From Hygrocybe punicea (taxonomy: Eukaryota > Basidiomycota > Agaricomycetes > Agaricales > Hygrophoraceae), in assembly GCA_963556145.1 (NCBI GenBank), contig OY744463.1:2666001-2730000 (forward strand): a stretch of 64,000 nt of DNA, written 5' to 3'. The stretch's first letter is position 1, and each line of letters starts with the position of its first letter. The position numbers and the translations under genes were made by a program. The notes under the pieces were generated by a model. It was not told the DNA's origin. It saw only the letters and a list, made by a program, of their open reading frames with translations, and did no database searches. Shown piece after piece: positions 32,575 to 43,800 of the stretch.

Positions 32575-33632
32575 CATCGAACATCGAAAAGCTGGCTCTC
32601 TCCAATCAACAACAATCAAACCGCAGGTCATATACCGTTGTATTATAATGTCGCTGACGTGCCTTTGACGCCAAACAAATGTTTACGGTGAAACCAGAGT
32701 TTACCCGATTTTACCAGCGACCAAGCGTCGACCTATTTACGAAGGCTCCTGCACGGCTGGCCGGATACATATTCGGTTGTTCCAAAGAAATGCCAGCTAC
32801 GATGTGTCACCGAACGATTTCAAGCTTTTCGCAGTCACTTGGACAACGTTAAGTAACGACAACCAACACACTTTTGCTTCTTTGGAATGGTCCTGAATGC
32901 CGATCAGAATAAAAGGTAGAGTTTTCGGCGGTGACTGACCATATGCGCTTGTGTTGCTGATAACCCCTTCTCGACCCAGTTTTCCACCGAGATGCCGACT
33001 CAGTTGTTTTCGCAGCTGTGTAACCAATCTACATGACAAGAACCCCCTTGTGCTGCCCCAGCGCAGAGGAAGGGAGGACCTGCTGAATGAAAGTGAATAG
33101 CGAAAGCAGAGGAATATTCAGCAAACGCTCAGGTTTTTCAAAAGTGAATTCTACGAGATATTCGTCGCCCAAACAGCTCCGTCATTATTGACGAGCACAT
33201 GGAGAGCCTTTCGTTGAAAGGAAGTATTTTTGTGAGCTTCTTCATCTCTTCGAGATGTTGGAGACCGACTGGAATCGCAGTCTTTCACCGAGCGTGATGA
33301 AATGTAAACCTGGCAAGGCTGCTAATATTCAAGATCAAGAACACATTATATCCCTGCAGCGTTTTGGATAAACCCTCGGCATATAGCTATCCGCATATAT
33401 TTGTGCCAATCAACCTGAACACCAATATTTAATGCCCCTGACCGTCCAATTCATGTCAAGATTATCGACTCGAAGCCGGTTCATGTTGTTGTTGACATTT
33501 CCGTAAAGCAATGTGGCTTTTATTATACCCCATATAACATCTGTTCACTGAGTCCGCTGGCAAACGTCAGAAGAGTAATTTCATGTTCAAAGCCATGTCG
33601 AATACAACAATAAAACATTTTTTTGGGAAAGG
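32575..33632. other. Gene-poor spacer of about 1 kb
   Basis: Between the SH3BGR-like stop codon and the seipin stop codon. No intact gene is visible. The middle contains a possible short-chain dehydrogenase remnant on the minus strand (annotated separately). An 80-codon frame at 32797-33039 (minus) shows no clear motif. Frequent stops in all frames argue against a missed multi-exon gene, though a non-coding RNA cannot be excluded. Confidence 0.5.
33140..33300 (-). pseudogene. Possible short-chain dehydrogenase/reductase remnant
   Basis: A minus-strand frame reads about EEAHKNTSFQRKALHVLVNN, followed by DGAVWATNIS and a stop. This resembles the SDR segment in which the hydrophobic strand leads to the N-N-A-G motif; here it is N-N-D-G. 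No intact TGxxxGxG nucleotide-binding motif or YxxxK motif was found nearby. If real, it is a decayed fragment. The match is short and could be chance. Confidence 0.35.
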
Positions 33633-34939
33633 CTATGCACTGTCAGAATTCGGTCGTGATCGACGACGACGACGACGGCTGGGTTTCGACCCGGAGTCGG
33701 CTGAAGGTAAAGTAGAAGTTGGTACTTCCGTCTTGACATCCTGCTCGGCGACATACATCAATGAGTGGACAGGAGGTGATGAATTCACGACCCTGACCAA
33801 TGTGTCATCGTCTATGCTTCTGCTTCTACTCTGCCTCGACCTCCTGGGTCTTCTTGGAGACTTTTCATCTCCAGAACTGTCAGCGACGTCCTCGATTCGA
33901 GGGGATAGGTGAATTTTGTCCTCTAGTTCGGAAGGGGTAGCCGAAGCAGTAGGCGTGCCTGCCTGACTTGGGCGCCATTGCATGACGGGGAGGATACAAG
34001 CGGCAAGTATGAGAAATGTTAAACCGAAGAAGGTGAAAGTTGATGTGATTGCAATAAGAAACGGGAAGCGGGTTATCATGCCACTGAAAAGAGGGTTAAT
34101 AAGACATTCAATGTCTGTCAAACGAACACACCGGAGACCACGATGTCTGACGCTAGCTCTGAGCGATGCTGAAAGAATGCTAATTTCGCGGCCTTCGCCA
34201 CTGCCTAAACTTTTCCAGCCATCTTGGCGACCAAGTTGGACCTTTGCTATGACATTCGAGGTCCCCGCAGCGTATGATGTCAATAGAGTCACGTCGAACT
34301 CCACAACGTTGGATGGGCCGGATACAAATGACCAGCGATTTTTTGGGGGTGGTAGAGCTATAGTCTACGTGTAAAGACTTGAGAGCTGAATAACAGAATG
34401 ATTTGGCCTGGGACTTACAGGCCTCCGAATGGTGATCAGGGTGTCATTTGTAAGTGTTGAGAGCGTCAAAGTCGTCATGAAATTTCCCAGTACGAAATTG
34501 GATTCGGTCGCAGGGATGACCAGATGTAGCGAAATGTCGTAAGGTTGCTGTGGAACTAACTTGGGGAGGTTGACTTCTGCGTATGGCGGCCTACCATCTC
34601 TATTCGTATACGTATCAGGACTACTAAAGTGAGAGAATCAACGATGGAAGTGGAGACACACCCGTATTGCAGGTAAACATCAATCTCCCACCCTACCGCT
34701 ACGGTTCTCCAGACAATCCAGCCAGCAGACAATGACATGAACAAGAGGAGGGGCAGGCAGAATAGACATACGGCCAAAGGTACTAGCTGAGGACTGATTG
34801 GGCGAAGGAGGCGGAGAGTCTTTGATAGAATGGCAAAGGACCACCGAACTGGAAGAAAAGTCATAGATTGTGTCGATTTCGAGGAACCTGCCAGTGGGCT
34901 CTGCAGTACTGCCGCCCTTTCATCGAGTTTAAGAGACAT
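33633..34939 (-). CDS. SEI1: Seipin-like lipid-droplet assembly protein
   Basis: ER membrane protein that organises lipid-droplet formation at ER contact sites. The first membrane segment lies after residue 45 (LVPLAVCLFCLPLLLFMSLSAGWIVWRTVAVGW). The lumenal beta-sandwich carries the family hallmark PPYAEVNLPKLVPQQPYDISLHLVIPATESNFVLGNFMTTL and continues through KNRWSFVSG and VEFDVTLLTSY. A second membrane segment follows (FLIAITSTFTFFGLTFLILAACILP). The cytosolic C-terminal tail is Ser/Arg-rich and ends in a poly-Arg patch (KPSRRRRRRSR). Four or more exons; start ATG at 34939. It is divergent from the next gene across 93 bp. Confidence 0.85.
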
Positions 34940-35032
34940 GCCGATGAGCGAGGCACTCAGCTTTGAGAGAGGTCGGAAGACTGAGCCAGCTGTAGTAGTT
35001 ATTGATAATAACTATCTTGTCACCACAGTACC

Positions 35033-35752
35033 ATGTCAAGCTCAGAATCTTGGAACATCAGGGGTCTGCTCGGTTTACAGCCATTCTCTGACAAAATATC
35101 AAACCAGATTGCACAACTCTCCCTTCTGGTGGACACTCCCGATACCATTGTACCAGAAGTTAAAACCTACCCAGACGCGGTATACTTCAACTATTTTGCA
35201 CTGGGCATTAGTCTCCTCTTTTCACCCAAGAATGGGTATAAACCGACAACGGGACTCAGAAGAACGGAACTCAGGGAAGAGGATTTGTTTCTCGACAGCA
35301 TCGACATATATAACATTCCCCAGTCCAAACGTACTGCAGCAGCCACTAACACAACTGAACTGGCGTTCTCCACATACCCTCTCTCTCCTTTCACGCTGGC
35401 GCTCACAGATGTACAGGGTGAAGGTGGAGGCTCTCGCCCTTCAACGCTGGACGTCCTTCCCGGAACAACAGGGAAAGAATTCGTGGGCTGTTTTGGAGAG
35501 CCTGATCGGAAAGGTGGAGGTGCGGGGCCTTCATCTGGGTCGATTGGAATATGGTGTGAGTGGTCCAAAGATGGCGTGATGGTCGAGTTTGGTGGGGATG
35601 AGGCCTGGGGTCCACAGGCCTGGGAGAGAGGGAAGGATGCGGTGTGGAGGGTGATTACTATGTTTCCTCCGAAGGTAAGGCTTGCATCGATAAGGCTATA
35701 AACGTTGTGCTGAAGACTACTTGTTCTGCGGTATCAGTCTCAAATCGAATGA
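35033..35752 (+). CDS. Conserved protein of unknown function (about 218 residues)
   Basis: I do not recognise a named domain. The long first exon (35033-35674) encodes a soluble protein with SSSESWNIRGLLGLQPFSDK, YPDAVYFNYFALGISLLFSP, a Gly-rich centre, and the compact segments KEFVGCFGEPDRKGGGAG, GSIGIWCEWSKDGVMVEFGG and WERGKDAVWRVITMFPP. A 61-nt intron leads to a tiny last exon encoding only S-Q-I-E and the stop. The pattern of Gly, Trp and Phe suggests a conserved beta-rich fold. It is divergent from seipin across 93 bp. Confidence 0.7.
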
Positions 35753-35938
35753 AAAACCCCCATTAAGTGACAATGGAAACGAGAGGGTCTTTGTCTGCAT
35801 TCACATAAGCCCATCCAATGCGCAAAATACAGATCGTTTTTTGCTTGGAGTCATGTGATTCAGTGAGCGCTTAAATGCTACGCCACCAAACGAGGACCAT
35901 CATGATCACGGCTGCTGTTCACGCTTTTACTACACGAG

Positions 35939-36663
35939 ATGGCCGCTCCTGCCACAATAACGACACTTGATTTAAGTGGCAAGTTCGTCATGGTATGTTT
36001 GTTATACGTCGATCTACTCATCACCAGGTGTATTCATCTTTTCACCCCGCAGAACAAAACGCTCAGCAACTCGACGGATAAGATGCTGGAACTCCAAGGT
36101 GTAGGATGGCTTAAACGTAAAGCAATCGCGTTGGCAACTATAACTCTCAACATCAATCACTACAAAGACGATGGGGGCGTGGAACACATTGATATAGATC
36201 AGATACTCACTGGAGGCATCCCAGGAACAACTGAGAAACGTTCCCTCAACTGGACCTTTCATGAGCATGAGGACCATGTGTTCGGGGCGATCATTGGAAA
36301 ATCAAGGAGATCAAAGGTAGAGGATATTGAAGAACCGTTTTTGAAGGAGGGTTGGTTGCCGGATACGATTGAGCATGGGGTCATCGAATCGTATGTCGAG
36401 AGCGATACCCCGAAAAGCAATACGACTTGGAATGTGTCTCAGGTTCGTCAGCCGATTTCTTTCCTCAGTTGATTTTCCAACGACTGGGGTCAGGTTTGGG
36501 GTTTCGAGGAAATCCAAGAGTTCCGGAGGTATACCAGACACCTTAAATTCATGGGCCCTAAAGCGGAGGACATTGAGCTTCGCTTGGTCTATGATTATGG
36601 TTCGTCATCTTGGGCTTTTGTCTGGCAATGCTCATTTTCAACTCTGCAGCTGGCCCGGTATAG
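35939..36663 (+). CDS. Conserved fungal lipocalin-like protein, function unknown
   Basis: Four exons (35939-35992, 36053-36442, 36494-36599, 36650-36663) give about 187 residues. The sequence starts MAAPATITTLDLSGKFVM|NKTLSNSTDKMLELQGVGWLKRKAI, followed by alternating strands (ALATITLNINHYKDD, HIDIDQILTGGIPGTTEKRSLNWTFHEHEDHVFG), then WLPDTIEHGVIESYVESDTPKSNTTW and WGFEEIQEFRRYTRHLKFMGP. The G-K-F start and strand pattern recall lipocalin or fatty-acid-binding folds, but this is inference. The last exon is 14 nt and includes the stop. No signal peptide is seen. Confidence 0.7.
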
Positions 36664-36821
36664 GAGCTTCGAGAGTACTGTGTATTGAAGCAGTATTTGA
36701 CTGTATTAGTATTGCCTCGAGGAATGAAGATTAATGAAGTAGCAGCTTACTTCAGCGCAAAATTTTATAACATGAAATTTGAAACTTGGTTTGGCACGTC
36801 GAAGGTCTGACCAACTTTACC

Positions 36822-38874
36822 ATGCAGGCGAGTGCTGCATCATGGTGGGAAGATTCGTTGCCAAAACCTCCAGCCCAGCCAAGTTACCAGTTTGACGTTG
36901 AGGCCCCTTCACCGAGGTCATGTTGGTGCGCTCGTATTGGCAGCCAGATAGCACCTCGTCTGTATGAACGGGCCACTTGTGCCATTGCATATCTCAGGGG
37001 TCCAAGACCAAAGATCGATTTACCAGGTTCGTAGTATATAGCCATTTTGTGAAAGAAGGCTTCACCGAATTGAAATTCTTTTTAGCTTTTGTTCCCATCC
37101 TTGAATTCACACTGCACAACCGCACAGGAAACCTCAATTTACCGCTTGAAACAGCCTTGACAAAAGCTACAAAACCCTTTTCACACCCTGGGTTTCTGCT
37201 GTTGCTTGCCGTAGCGTATATCATAGGCCTTGGTTTCCTCTCGCGTGCACAGTCGTTCCTGACGCCTCCTAGCTCTTGGCTCCGTTGCACGTCATCTTTC
37301 TGGCTTGCGAAGGAAGGATGTGGTTTGAATGGGCAGGACTGCATACCCTTCTTTTCCCCAAGTTACAACTTTCGGTGTCCGGCCCAGTGCAAGAGCGTCA
37401 TTCTTGAGAATCCCCGGACGGTTGGCAATGAACGAATCGTATTCGAGCCATTAATTGTTGGCGGCGGCGATGCGAATGGTACATACCGAGGCGATAGTTT
37501 CATCTGTGCTGCTGCTAACCAAGCGTCAGTATACATTCCTCATTGCTAGCTAGTTCAAGTTTGCTCATTGTGGCTTTACAGCGGATTGATCACCGACTCC
37601 AAAGGCGGATGTTTCTCATTGCAAGTCCTTGGAAACTTCACTAACTATCTACCCAAAACCGCGAACGGGTTGAAATCGCTCGGATTCCCGGGCGTATTTC
37701 CTCTTTCATTCCGGCTATCCGCAACCACCTCACTGACTGGTTGTACCGATCTCCGTAATTTCGGACTCGTGTTCAACATCCTTGTAACTTGCCTCCTGTT
37801 TTTCGTTTTTCGACCCCAACCTCTCGTTCTCTATTGGTGTGTAGTCTGTATCGGATTCTGGCATATATCACTCTTTTCCCAAACCCGTGCTGACCCACCT
37901 GCATTGGACATCGCATTCGGGTCGTTTCTCCCAACGTTATTCGTTGCCTATGGGCTCTGGCGTGTAGCATTTCGCTTCACACTTCCCATCTTTTCCGAAG
38001 CCCCAATCGAGGCTGGAATATGGTACATTGGACCATTTTGGATCGGAATACTAGCCAACATCACCACCAACATCCCTATTGATCGTCTTCTGGCTTCTGA
38101 TCTCCGGAAACGAGCGGGCGCAATCACTGCCCTGGTCATTATTGTTATTTTTATATTGTTTGTCACAATCAACCAATTACGGGTCATTCGGAAAACCGGG
38201 TGGTTGCCATGGTATTTAGGATGGTATGCTTTTGCGGGCCTGGTCGTGCTGGTGTTGTCGCAGCTCCCTGGGCTACGACTTCGCTTGCATCACTTTATCA
38301 TTGCAATATTTTTCATTCCAGGGACAGGGTTCCCAACACGGTTGTCTGCAATTTACCAAGGATTCCTGCTAGGCTTGTTCTTGAATGGAGTGGCTGCCTT
38401 TGGGTATGATTCGATTCTGCAGACTAACGCCGCTGTAAGGCCAATTCTAATCTTGATTATCTCGTGTAATTTGGCTGATAGCATTTCCAGCTCCTTCGTG
38501 ATGCGGCCCAAGGCTCCGACCTTCCAACGTTCCTTACCAATTCCACAACATACAACAGTTCTGTCGCCTTCGTTGAACAGACTATTTCTTGGGATGTGTT
38601 ACCGCGTGGTCAGGATGGATTTGCCCTCCTCGTGGATGATGTCGAACGATATTTTGGCACCGCTCTCAACTTCTCTTTAGCTTATTTGAATGCTAGCATC
38701 CCCCATTTTTTCCGTATAGCCGTGAGTGTATTTGATCCTGAAATGCTACTTCCCATTGACTTGCTGTGTATTGGGGTCTAGTACATGAAAGACGGTGTTT
38801 TAGGTGATTTCACCATGCCCGCTGTACTCTGGCCGAATGGGACCTGGGTGGACCCACAGCCAGGACCTTCATAA
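36822..38874 (+). CDS. LCCL-domain polytopic membrane protein
   Basis: Fungal membrane protein with an LCCL domain. The cytosolic N-terminus (RLYERATCAIAYLRGPRPKIDLPG) leads into FVPILEFTLHNRTGNL and a first membrane helix (GFLLLLAVAYIIGLGFLS). The LCCL region has the Cys-rich pattern CGLNGQDC, FRCPAQCKSVILENPRTVGNERIVFEPLIVGGG, YRGDSFICAAANQA, GLITDSKGGCFSLQVLG. At least seven further membrane segments follow (for example LVFNILVTCLLFFVF, GAITALVIIVIFILFVTIN, FAGLVVLVLSQLPGL). The C-terminus is extracytosolic-type sequence with N-x-S/T sites (NSTTYNSSV) and ends in WVDPQPGPS. Six or so exons; the ATG at 36822 was used because the longer frame begins with TTG. Function unknown. Confidence 0.85.
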
Positions 38875-38898
38875 TGGATGTTTTTATAAGGTTCCACG

Positions 38899-38906
38899 TC
38901 ACGTGA
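38899..38906. promoter_or_regulatory. TCACGTGA palindrome
   Basis: A perfect palindrome in CCACGTCACGTGATCATG, 59 bp before the start codon at 38965 of the next gene and 24 bp after the LCCL gene stop. A candidate promoter element. Confidence 0.45.
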
Positions 38907-38964
38907 TCATGAACTGAACTTGAAGTAAGTCCGTAAGAGTAAGCACGTAAAGCCTCATCAAGAC

Positions 38965-40018
38965 ATGATCCCGGTTGCTTCCTTCACTGTATGGATTCCC
39001 ACTATCGCCTCTGGTAATGGCACTTTCGGTGACACCCTCACGAACACCACACTTTGCTCAACCACAGTGTGCGTCTCAGCCTACCAGACACTGTGCTGAG
39101 ATCTGACGTCACTAAAGATTTTAAGCGAACGAGCACGAATAGGTGGCTTTGCGATATCTGCACGTCGGAAAACGACGCTTGCCAGACAGGAAGGCAGAGA
39201 TTTAAGCCCATGACTTTACAGCTCGCTATGCAGCACGAACGGGATTCCGCTGAGCATGCCCGGAATGTCTCCGACGCTGATATGTGGTGGAACCCGAAAT
39301 CCGATGCGGCAGCTTGGGATTGCGAGGTCAAAGAGATACCCCTAACGCTGGAGGAGGTCAAGAGGAGGGAGCATCAGCACCATGTGGATAATATGCGGGA
39401 CATAGTGCCGTTTTGGATGAAGGGAGTCGAGGCTGCCGAAAGAGGAGAGGTATTCAGCATGGAGGAATTCTTGGAGAGTATCAAGGACACGCCTTGGGAA
39501 AGTAATGAAGATACTTGGGGTTATGCATATAGTCCCAGAAATTGGGAGCTAGCTGGTACTGGAAGTGGAGGTTCATGGCACGTGGCTAGCGACGATCCAT
39601 GGGGGGCGCCCGCCACAGACGAAAGACTGCCTGGGGTTTCTACATTGTCTCAGCGTGCACACAGGACGAGATCGAGCTCTGAAGAATATGAAGGACGGAA
39701 AACTAAAAATTCCAAGCGGAAAGCCGTGGATCTGGACTCTCCATGTGGTGATAAAAAGGGCAGAGCCCCAGTGAATGACTGCCGTGATGCTTATGCTTTT
39801 GTTGAAGATGTCGCTCGTCAGCAAGCAGCTGATGCCGAGCGCAAACTTCGGATGCACGTCTTCTTTGAGGTATGTCTGCCAGACCTATAACGGTGACTAT
39901 CATTGGACCTAATAACTATTATGTAATTCAGATGCCTACTGACGACAAAATAAAAAAGATACGGGAAGTTATTCGAGATCTTCAGCTGAGCACCAACACG
40001 GATAAAATTTTCGAATAA
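38965..40018 (+). CDS. Conserved agaricomycete-type protein of unknown function
   Basis: Hydrophilic protein with no named domain I can assign. The main exon (about 39086-39869) contains SDVTKDFKRTSTNRWLCDICTSEND (one C-x-x-C pair), RFKPMTLQLAMQHERDSAEHARN, MWWNPKSDAAAWDCE, VDNMRDIVPFWMKGVEAAERGE and MEEFLESIKDTPWESNEDTWG. A Ser/Lys-rich basic region and a last exon (MPTDDKIKKIREVIRDLQ) ending FE follow. The 5' end is uncertain: an ATG at 38965 (MIPVASFTVWIPTIASGNGTFG) lies in another frame and needs a GT-AG intron, for example from 39014 or about 39029 to 39085, to reach the main frame. Possibly nuclear, from its composition. Confidence 0.55.
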
Positions 40019-40178
40019 AGTCATGTTGCTGCTTTTCAGTAACTTGAACCCACCGCGGAAGACTTGGATTCACGTTTTTCAGTCGTCTGGATTGATCCTC
40101 AGGTTGTGCCTTGCAACTGTACCTCTTAGATCGTTTTGCGAAGCTGATTACAGTGAACGTTTATTTACTGGAATGAGG

Positions 40179-40186
40179 TCACGTGA
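40179..40186. promoter_or_regulatory. TCACGTGA palindrome
   Basis: A perfect palindrome 25 bp before the CGR1 start codon at 40212. Its closeness to the start suggests a site in the core promoter or 5' leader. Confidence 0.45.
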
Positions 40187-40211
40187 AGTAAAGTACTTTC
40201 GCCAACGACAT

Positions 40212-40778
40212 ATGTCCGAGTCAGATAACACTGGAGTTATACTATCGTCAGCAGATGGGACAAGAAACTCCAATATTGTCGATCTCTCTTCCAGTTCCAA
40301 CGGTCGAGTATCGAGAAAACCATGGAAGGCGCCAAAATCGGCCACCGTGTGCGAGCATTTGTTTCAATATCCATTTTTGAAATGTCTGACTTCACTTGTA
40401 GACGGTCATATTTGCCAGAGGGTGTAAAAACTAAGAATTGGGATGAGCGGATGCAGAAGGCTATGAAAGCTATGGCTGTCAAGAAGTTACAAGTCGAACT
40501 GAAAGAAGAAAAGCTGGCCGAAATCAAGAGGTATGGACTCACTTCAGGCCTTTAGCAGTTTTATTTACTTTGGCCCTTTAGGAGACGAGAAGTTACGCTA
40601 GAACGGAGAAAAGCGGCGGAGGAACGTCAAAGATTGGAAGAGGCCAAGGCTAAGGTACAATCGCAGTTTCTTGTTTTTCAATTTAGTCTTTTATCAAAGC
40701 TTTCTGAGCTAGATGGGAGCGAGGAAAGCTGCAAGGCTACGTCGGAGAACTGGACGTAGCAAAAAGATCAACGGTTGA
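40212..40778 (+). CDS. CGR1: rRNA-processing protein Cgr1
   Basis: Small nucleolar protein needed for pre-rRNA processing and 60S subunit biogenesis. Four exons (40212-40348, 40402-40530, 40582-40654, 40713-40778) give about 134 residues. Family motifs after a Ser-rich start are RKPWKAPKSATVRSYLPEGVKTKNWDERM, then a long charged helix (KKLQVELKEEKLAEIKRRREVTLERRKAAEERQRLEEAKAKMGARK) and the conserved end RRRTGRSKKING. The junction GT|A after A-T uses donor gtgcga and reads V-R-S-Y, as expected. The whole protein is helical and basic, fitting RNA association. Confidence 0.9.
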
Positions 40779-40878
40779 TTGAAAGACACTTAAACTTGCG
40801 GCCCATGACTGTGCCTACTGCGAGTTCAGAGAGTAACGTGCCATGGATAATATTAATATAGCAATGAAATTTGTCTAC

Positions 40879-43800
40879 CTATAGCACCCAAGTAGTGTCA
40901 ATCTCACCCTCTTTCACGAACGGTTTGTCCAAACCCGCCACCACACTTTCACAAAGGGGACAACTACTGGCAAGCACGTCGTCTAGCTCCGCCCTCAATC
41001 TTTCCCCTTTTGGCCCTCCATCTCGATTGACACCATTCCTTCTCCCTCCTCCGAGACCCATGCTGGGCATCCAGGCAGGTGCAGAAACAACAGCGGCAAG
41101 CGCATCGGGCACAATAAGATCTCTCAGACGATCCCCTGCCGAAAGAATATTACGACCAAGTGAATTTGCGGTTCGTGCGCTGTTTTGAAGAGGGTTGGTG
41201 ATGAAGGCCGTTGACAAAAGCCCAAGTTGTCGTGACTGGCCGTTAGGAATGTTAGGATTTGTAGCTGCCGGATTCGCAATCTGAGGACTGTGTGAAGTCG
41301 GTGCAAGTTCAGTTTGCAAGGCAAGTATTCGTCGTAGGGCGTAGGCAGGTAGATACTCTTTTGCCTAGGTCCGACGAGGATTAGCAGAGTTGAATGGGCT
41401 AGAAAGGTGTAGGTAACTGACTAAGCCAATGAGACAGTCAAAATGGAAAGAATGGTGGCAAGGGAAGACGTAGAATTGTCTCGTCAGAAGAAGGTTTGCG
41501 CACACGGAACACTGCTCGCCCGCGTCAATGGTAACAAAGCGACTTTTCAGCGCAACGATGTCTTCTTTGATGGATTCTGCCGTTCTGGTTGCCTCGTCCA
41601 TTTCGTTCTTAAGCACATCGATATGAGCCGCGTAGCCTTCCAACGCATGAGCTATCTCTTCCTTAAAATCGTCAATGACAACGAAGTCTGGGAAGAATGG
41701 TAGGATATCCTCAATCTTCAGAAGATCGGTATTTTCCAAAAAGCGCATGGCCCTTGCAAAGAACATCGTTAGCAGAATATTCTCAACCTTGCGACCATCC
41801 GAGCATCAGCAAGAGCATACGTTTTAATGTCCTTCTTATCCTGTACCACATATCGAGCAATCTTCAGCCATAACTTCTTTCTTAGCGGTTCATCTTCTTC
41901 GGGCATATCTGCGTTGATTTTTGCAAGTTCTAGGTCGCCTTTTTCAAGGGCCAGATCTACACTATTTTCCCAAAGTCCCATCTTGGAATAGATGTGCACA
42001 CACGGTTGGATTCTGCCAGTGTGCTTACATAATCGCAGTGCATAGTCGAGGTCGTAGTATGGCTTGTTGGTCAGTGGGTCCGAAGGCGCTGACGAGAGAA
42101 AACGGAGGAGGGGTGCATCATCTTCAGGTGATGATGCAAATGAAGCCGACGACGAGGGCGAAGCGTAAAAAGTGATGAGAAGGTTATGGATAGTTGGGGA
42201 TTTATTGTGCTGCTCGAACACAACTTGGTTAAGATAGCGAATGGCTTGATTAGGAACAAGAGGGTCACGAGGAATATGCTGGAGCTGTAGGAGAGCTGGG
42301 ACAAGACGAAGAGGGTCTAAAGAGGGTTGCTTGACCCATGAGTCGACGGTTTCCTTTGGTGCATGACGCATCAGGACTGGTCCGAACCGATAATACATCT
42401 CGAGATCCGTCTGCCGTTGACAGGTTCAATCAAGTGCAGAAGGCTAGAATTAACTGAGGGACGTACTTGACGACTAATGACATCAATGGCCTTGGCCCAT
42501 TCTTCTTCAAGGATCCAATGTTCGATTACCCGTGTAAAGTCACCTATGACGGTAGCGTAAAATAGGTACATGTCAGTCCGCCCATGCCCTCGGATGAGCT
42601 CATAGACAGTACTACGGTCCAGATTGATCTACCGCATGTCCAACATCATTGATGTGGGAGTAGAGAAGGGAAATAAAACACTTACCTTGTATGTTTCAAA
42701 AAAGTGTCGCATGTCATCTTCCAGGATTGATCTCTCAGCCTGGAGATTATCGACATCATGCGAAACGGATTCCGAGGCTACAACGTCATCCAGCTCGTTG
42801 CACTTGCTGAGGAATATTTCTAACAGCCAGGTCGCCAGCATCATGCGTTGCGTCAGATCCTTTCAGTTAGGCTCATGAGTATCCAGAAATCCAACTTAAG
42901 CAAGAAAACGCACCGCCTTTCGGGTGCGTTCCAGTCGCGAGATAAGGTACGAACGTAATGCATCTCGTTCACCCGCATCTAGAAACTTCAGAGTAACGTC
43001 TTCGAAAGCGACCGAACACTGCGCGTAACATTGGGCAGCTTGGAAATACCGACCCTCACTAAAAAACATATTCGCTTGCGCAGAAAGGACGTGATCTCTC
43101 TGGCCTGCCGTCTGCAAAGCGTTCGTGAGCGACCACCATACATGAGACGAGACAAAAACCTTGGCATATCTGAGAGCAATATCGAAGTTGCCCTTATCGA
43201 GATATATTTTCCACACATCGCGGTCTTCGTTCCCGGCTACCAGTTCAAAAAGGGAGTAATTTGTATAAACCCAATATGTTTTTCGAACAGGGTCTGCGGT
43301 CATCCCTTGTACTTCCTCATTCGCTTTCTGAAGACGAACATTTCAATTCCAATTTGACTGGAAATAAGGGAGAAAACTTGCAAGTGGCAATGACTCTTCG
43401 TATGTCAGTTTCTCATCCAAACTACACACTCCTGCAATCCTATCCCTGTACAAAAGGATGAGATGAAATTCAGTCAACGCTATCGAAACCGGAATCTCCG
43501 CCATCTCAGAAGGCGCTGTGGATGGGGAGGCAGAAAATGTTGGATAAGGTAGGAGCTGAGCGGCGTCAATAAGGTCATCCGAATTAGTTTCGAAATTGAG
43601 GGCTCCGTGGTATATTCCAGGACCTGTGCATAGTTTTGAAACGTGGAAAGGTTAACCGGTGGAAATATTAACTGACTTGTCATCCAAGCCATCCCCTTGG
43701 GCAACGAGTGCGCTTGGTCGGCATGCTGAGTAAAAAAATGTAACTCAGAGTGTTGCATATTCCCAGGAAGCTCCAGGATCTCTTGGAAACGTTAAGACAT

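Noticed and set aside
32121..32615. 164-codon minus-strand frame
   Set aside because: Antisense shadow of the SH3BGR-like C-terminal region; composition is low-complexity Ser/Pro only.
39014..39086. Possible frameshift at the 5' end of the 38965-40018 gene
   Set aside because: A GT-AG intron ending at 39085 joins the ATG frame to the main frame without any indel, so damage need not be assumed.
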